A stretch of DNA of 64,000 bases, taken from NCBI RefSeq assembly GCF_007655135.1, contig NC_045134.1, positions 19,492,568 through 19,556,567 of the forward strand, read 5' to 3'. Within the stretch, counting starts at the first letter, position 1; every line of letters starts with the position of its first letter. A program made the translations under genes and the position numbers. Below are positions 61,001-64,000 of the stretch, piece by piece. Origin of the DNA: Punica granatum (taxonomy: Eukaryota > Streptophyta > Magnoliopsida > Myrtales > Lythraceae). The notes beneath the pieces were generated by a model, which had not been told where the DNA came from, did no database searches, and saw only the letters and a list, made by a program, of their open reading frames with translations.

Positions 61001-63334
61001 CCGTGGTGGTCGTTTGTTCCCAGAGTTGTCGGGTCGACCCGTACAGTCCTACAAAAATCACCCAAAACAGAGCACGTCTGGAATTTCGGACCCGACTGGC
61101 ACAAGTCGGGTCGGATGTCGCCACGGAGGCTCCCGACTGCTAACTCACCTCCGGAGGTGGCTGTGGTGGTCGTTTTCCGAAAAGAGTCATGGATCGACCC
61201 GATCTGCAAGAAAACCGTACAAACAGTCAGAAATTTCGACCCGACTGGGCAGTCGGGCTGTTTCTTCTTCCTGGGGTTAAACCGACGGGTTTTTCTTGGA
61301 TTTCTTGACTCCTTGACACCCTAGGGTTGTGTGGGGAGGTGTTTGATGGGTTTTGGTAGCTCAAACCGACTTGGAAAGGCTTGAAACCCGGTTTGACATT
61401 TTTGACCCGAGAAGGACCAAATCTATCCCGATTTTGTTCAAGGCTGGTTCTATGGCTTAGAGGCTTCAAACTTAAAATCTAAGCTCCGAAATGGATAAAG
61501 GGGGTCAAAAACATGTGGGATATGAAGTTTGGTGAAGTTTGGATTTAAGTCGGGATGGATTCCGACTTAAGTCTTGAGTGTTTTGCTTGGTTTTTGGGTG
61601 GTTCTTGCTTGCTGCGATTTTTGCTGAACTCCTCGAGAGTTTGAGAGCTTTTGTTTGAGTGAGAAATGCTAGAGAGAGAGTGCTTGAAGGTGTATGATTA
61701 AGTTAATGACATTTGGACAATATATAGGAAAGCTTAAGTGCAAGATTAGTGAAAAAAAGTGCAATTAGGGCCATGGATTAGTGGAATCCGAATTTTTTAA
61801 TCAAGATAAGGATGAAGACTTCTTCCATTGCATTGATGAGGAAGATCCAAATGCATTGATGGAGATGGAGTTGATGGCTTGAGTGTTGAATAGAAAGACT
61901 AAAGATATTTTGGTGCAAGTGTGCAAGAGAGGAAGAGGATAAGGCCGAATTGTTTGGGGCAAAGGGGTGATTGCTCTTGGGCAGCCCGTGGACCCCACGG
62001 CTCGTGAGGAGAAACCGGGAGAAAGCTCGGGTTTCGATTGGTCGCGCATTCGAAGTTCGTGGTTCGAATTGAACGTCGAATTGTCGATATACGCGAGAAA
62101 ACGGAGTTAATGAGCCCGAGATTGACATTTTTCATGGAGAAATGTCCCAGATGTGTGTGAGACTCGGAAGCCGATTTTGCTCATTGCAGATGACCAGAGC
62201 GAAGTTGTCCGCTTCTGACAGCATATCTTGTGTCTGTGTCTCACGTTGGTCATTTTGACATAAATTGTCAAACAACGTGAACAATTATCCCTTAAGCCAG
62301 TAATGCTAACGTGAGGCCGAAGACGTACTAGGAGGCCGAAACTAGATTTCTCAGAATGATTTCTGAGTTGCTTGGGCACTCCGGAGATTACTGTAATCTC
62401 TGTTTGTCGAGATCAGACCTCCAAGGACTTGAAAAGTGTATCTGAGACCTCTAAAGCATTGCTCGGGAGGTCTAGATGAGTCGTGTGATTTATTCCAACG
62501 ATTCCACGTTGAGCCCTGAGAAGGCTAGCATGGTGTAGGATAGACACCCGGCGTCAAGTTTCTGTAAAAAGGACCTCCGGATATGCATTTCCACTGAAAA
62601 TGGCCATTTCCGCTCCTCGGAGGTTACTCGGGAAACTGATAAGCGTTTTGCTGTCTGTTTTGCCCAATTGTGAATGTCCGCTAGAGTTTTTAGGGCAATG
62701 CGGTATGAACTTCATTTGTCGTAATTCCATCAGACCAGTCTCCGGCTATGCTCTTCTGAAGAAGGGTATGCTTGTTTTGCCGCTCGGAAATCATTTGAAG
62801 TGTCTGTGTGACTTCCAAGAGACAATCTGAAGCATTGTTCATGCTCTGTGTGTTGGTGGAGCATGCCGAATATGACATTTGGAATTAACTTTTCTCCAGG
62901 AAACCGGCATTTTTGGACTTCCACCGAAAAGTTGTCTGTATACAGAAAGTTGTTCTGTATAGAGCAGATGATTTGCAAAATGCCTTTGGAGACACTTTTC
63001 ATCTGCTTGCCATTGAAGTGGATTTTTGAAGTCCAATATTGGCTATCTTCCGACGATTGAGCGAAACTATCGGAAAATAGTACCGTCCGTGTGATATACT
63101 GAAAATGCCGATTTTGGACATTGTTGAGCTCTCTGGTCGCTCTGTTGCCTTTTGGTGACTCCTGGAGTCTTTCTGTCATATGCATGTGTCATTTGCCCGA
63201 TTTCGCCGACTTGAGGATGAATAGTGATTTTCTGCTTTGTTAAGCCGTTTTTCTGTACTCTACTCAAGTCATAGCTTGGATCATTGCTGATAATGTAATT
63301 TGAATCGGTGAGCCAAAATGGGGTGCTGACAACA
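58092..63334. mobile_element. Unclassified 5.2-kb insertion within the second MULE
   Basis: It separates two halves of one MURA gene. The borders are drawn at TGTACGG... and ...GACAACA, flanked by the 7-base repeat gtgcagt (58085-58091 and 63335-63341). It is richer in CG and in 'gacccg' motifs than its surroundings. It contains no reading frame that I recognise and no long direct or inverted terminal repeats. The phrase ggagtcgccacttatc with nearby ttacccgggtctaggggtat resembles a repeat I have seen in many plant genomes, but I cannot name its class. Short ORFs inside look random. Confidence 0.6.
60897..61260. repeat. Tandem duplication, about 192-bp period, with a partial third unit
   Basis: The phrase gacccgactggcacaagtcg plus cgccacggaggctcccga occurs at 60897 and again at 61089, each followed by gtggtggtcgttt and a gatc/tcgacccg block. 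A third start, gacccgactgggcagtcggg, is at 61238. It lies inside the unclassified insertion. Confidence 0.85.
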
Positions 63335-63362
63335 GTGCAGTTAGTCTGTTCTGGTGCATTAT

Positions 63363-63800
63363 AGTTATTATGTTGCAGAAATATTAGGGCTAACTTCATC
63401 AACAAATGGAAGGCCCCAAACTTCCTGAGAACATTTTGGGAGTGTGCTAAATCAACCACAAAGCAACACTTATGATGAAGCCATTAAGGTGGTTGAGAGC
63501 TGGGGTAAAGATGATGCACAATGGTTGAAGGACATCTCTGCAGATAAGTGAATAAGGTCAGCATTTGATACCTTCATAAAGAATCAGGTAGTCACTTGCA
63601 ACTTGTGTGAGCAGTTCAATAGGGGCAATTCTCAAATATAGAAGTAAGCCAATAATTACATTACTCGAAGGTATGAGGATGTATATTACAAATAAGGTGG
63701 TGAAGGCACAGACTATAATTGCTAAGAGCCTAGGTCCCTTCTGCAAACAAGTACAATCTAAGTTGGACATATTGAAGCATAAGTCAATATATTGAATTCC
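63363..63800 (+). pseudogene. MULE transposase (MURA-like) pseudogene, 3' part
   Basis: After an acceptor-like gttgcag the sequence reads RANFINKW, then with stops VVESWGKDDAQWLKDIS and RSAFDTFIKNQVVTCNLCEQ. A frameshift then leads to KYRSKPIITLLEGMRMYIT. These blocks follow the catalytic core in MURA proteins and continue the gene at 56137-57905. The segment between, normally holding the RHLYANF histidine, lies in the missing or intronic part. Confidence 0.82.
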
Positions 63801-64000
63801 TCACTAGGCAGGGGATCCTAATAGGGCAAAGCTTGAGGTAACCTGCCTTCCCTATTCATAATGTGCCGTTGACTTAGACAAGAGTAACTGCTCATGTTGA
63901 TCTTGGCACTTATCTGACATTCCTTGCGAGCATGCCATTGCCGGCATGGACCAAAATGGTTAGAAGCCTGAACAATTTGTCAACAATTGGCTCATCAAGG
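63801..64000. other. Right edge, probable decayed MULE sequence
   Basis: No clear reading frame was seen. It most likely continues the MULE pseudogene beyond the window. Confidence 0.4.

Larger units (their letters stand above)
55153..64000 (+). mobile_element. Second MULE, decayed, right end outside window
   Basis: The left limit is set by the start of a repeat-like region (agggtaaatgcattaaaagg) and is uncertain. The element holds a plus-strand MURA-type pseudogene (56137-57905 and 63363-63800) split by a later insertion at 58092-63334. The right terminal repeat is not in the window, so no target duplication can be checked. Confidence 0.6.

Noticed and set aside
58092..63334. LTR retrotransposon call for the insertion.
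   Set aside because: No direct repeat between the two ends, no tRNA primer site and no gag or pol motif could be seen.
1..64000. tRNA, rRNA, CRISPR, operon or bacterial-type features.
   Set aside because: None were found; the gene structure is that of a plant nuclear genome.

Overview
The window is nuclear DNA from a flowering plant, most likely a woody eudicot. The genes have many short exons with GT-AG introns (one GC-AG). The three intact gene families (a PP2C-kinase fusion, an ETO1-like BTB/TPR protein and a LIFEGUARD/BI-1 family protein) are typical plant genes. The space between them is packed with nested plant transposons. The species cannot be fixed from the sequence alone.

Layout. 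(1) 1-1747, minus: a receptor-like protein (LRR) pseudogene with several frameshifts and stops; it runs off the left edge. (2) 4029-8835, minus: a decayed Ty1/copia retrotransposon with LTRs, primer-binding site and polypurine tract. (3) 9892-22183, plus: a 20-exon gene for a secreted or membrane-directed protein that joins a PP2C phosphatase to a protein kinase domain. (4) 23479-29034, minus: an ETO1-LIKE 1 type gene in five exons, convergent with the previous gene. (5) 30377-33450: a MULE-type element with 445-bp inverted repeats. Inside it sits a second, hAT-like element (30972-32932) that carries fragments of two host genes, a TBL-type acetyltransferase and a UBC13-type E2. (6) 34038-45753: a 5'-truncated LINE on the minus strand, split by an apparently complete PIF/Harbinger transposon (34418-39088) and a decayed MULE (39186-45112). 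The three LINE pieces still read through as one RNase H domain once the insertions are removed. (7) 46214-47816, plus: a LIFEGUARD (LFG)/Bax-inhibitor-1-like gene. (8) 49702-49801: an assembly gap of exactly 100 N. (9) 49802 to about 55846: a near-identical second copy of 43644-49701, including a second LFG gene (52355-53960) whose encoded protein is identical. (10) From about 55150 to the right edge: a decayed plus-strand MULE, interrupted by an unclassified 5.2-kb insertion (58092-63334).

The most important caution is the gap. The end of the left contig and the start of the right contig are the same sequence, so the second LFG gene may be an assembly artefact, with two alleles placed in tandem. 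The most interesting biology is the phosphatase-kinase fusion with both catalytic cores intact, the Harbinger element with both its genes open, and the gene-capturing element nested inside another element.

All exon structures were built by hand from splice sites, reading-frame continuity and recalled family sequences. No alignment or database search was run.
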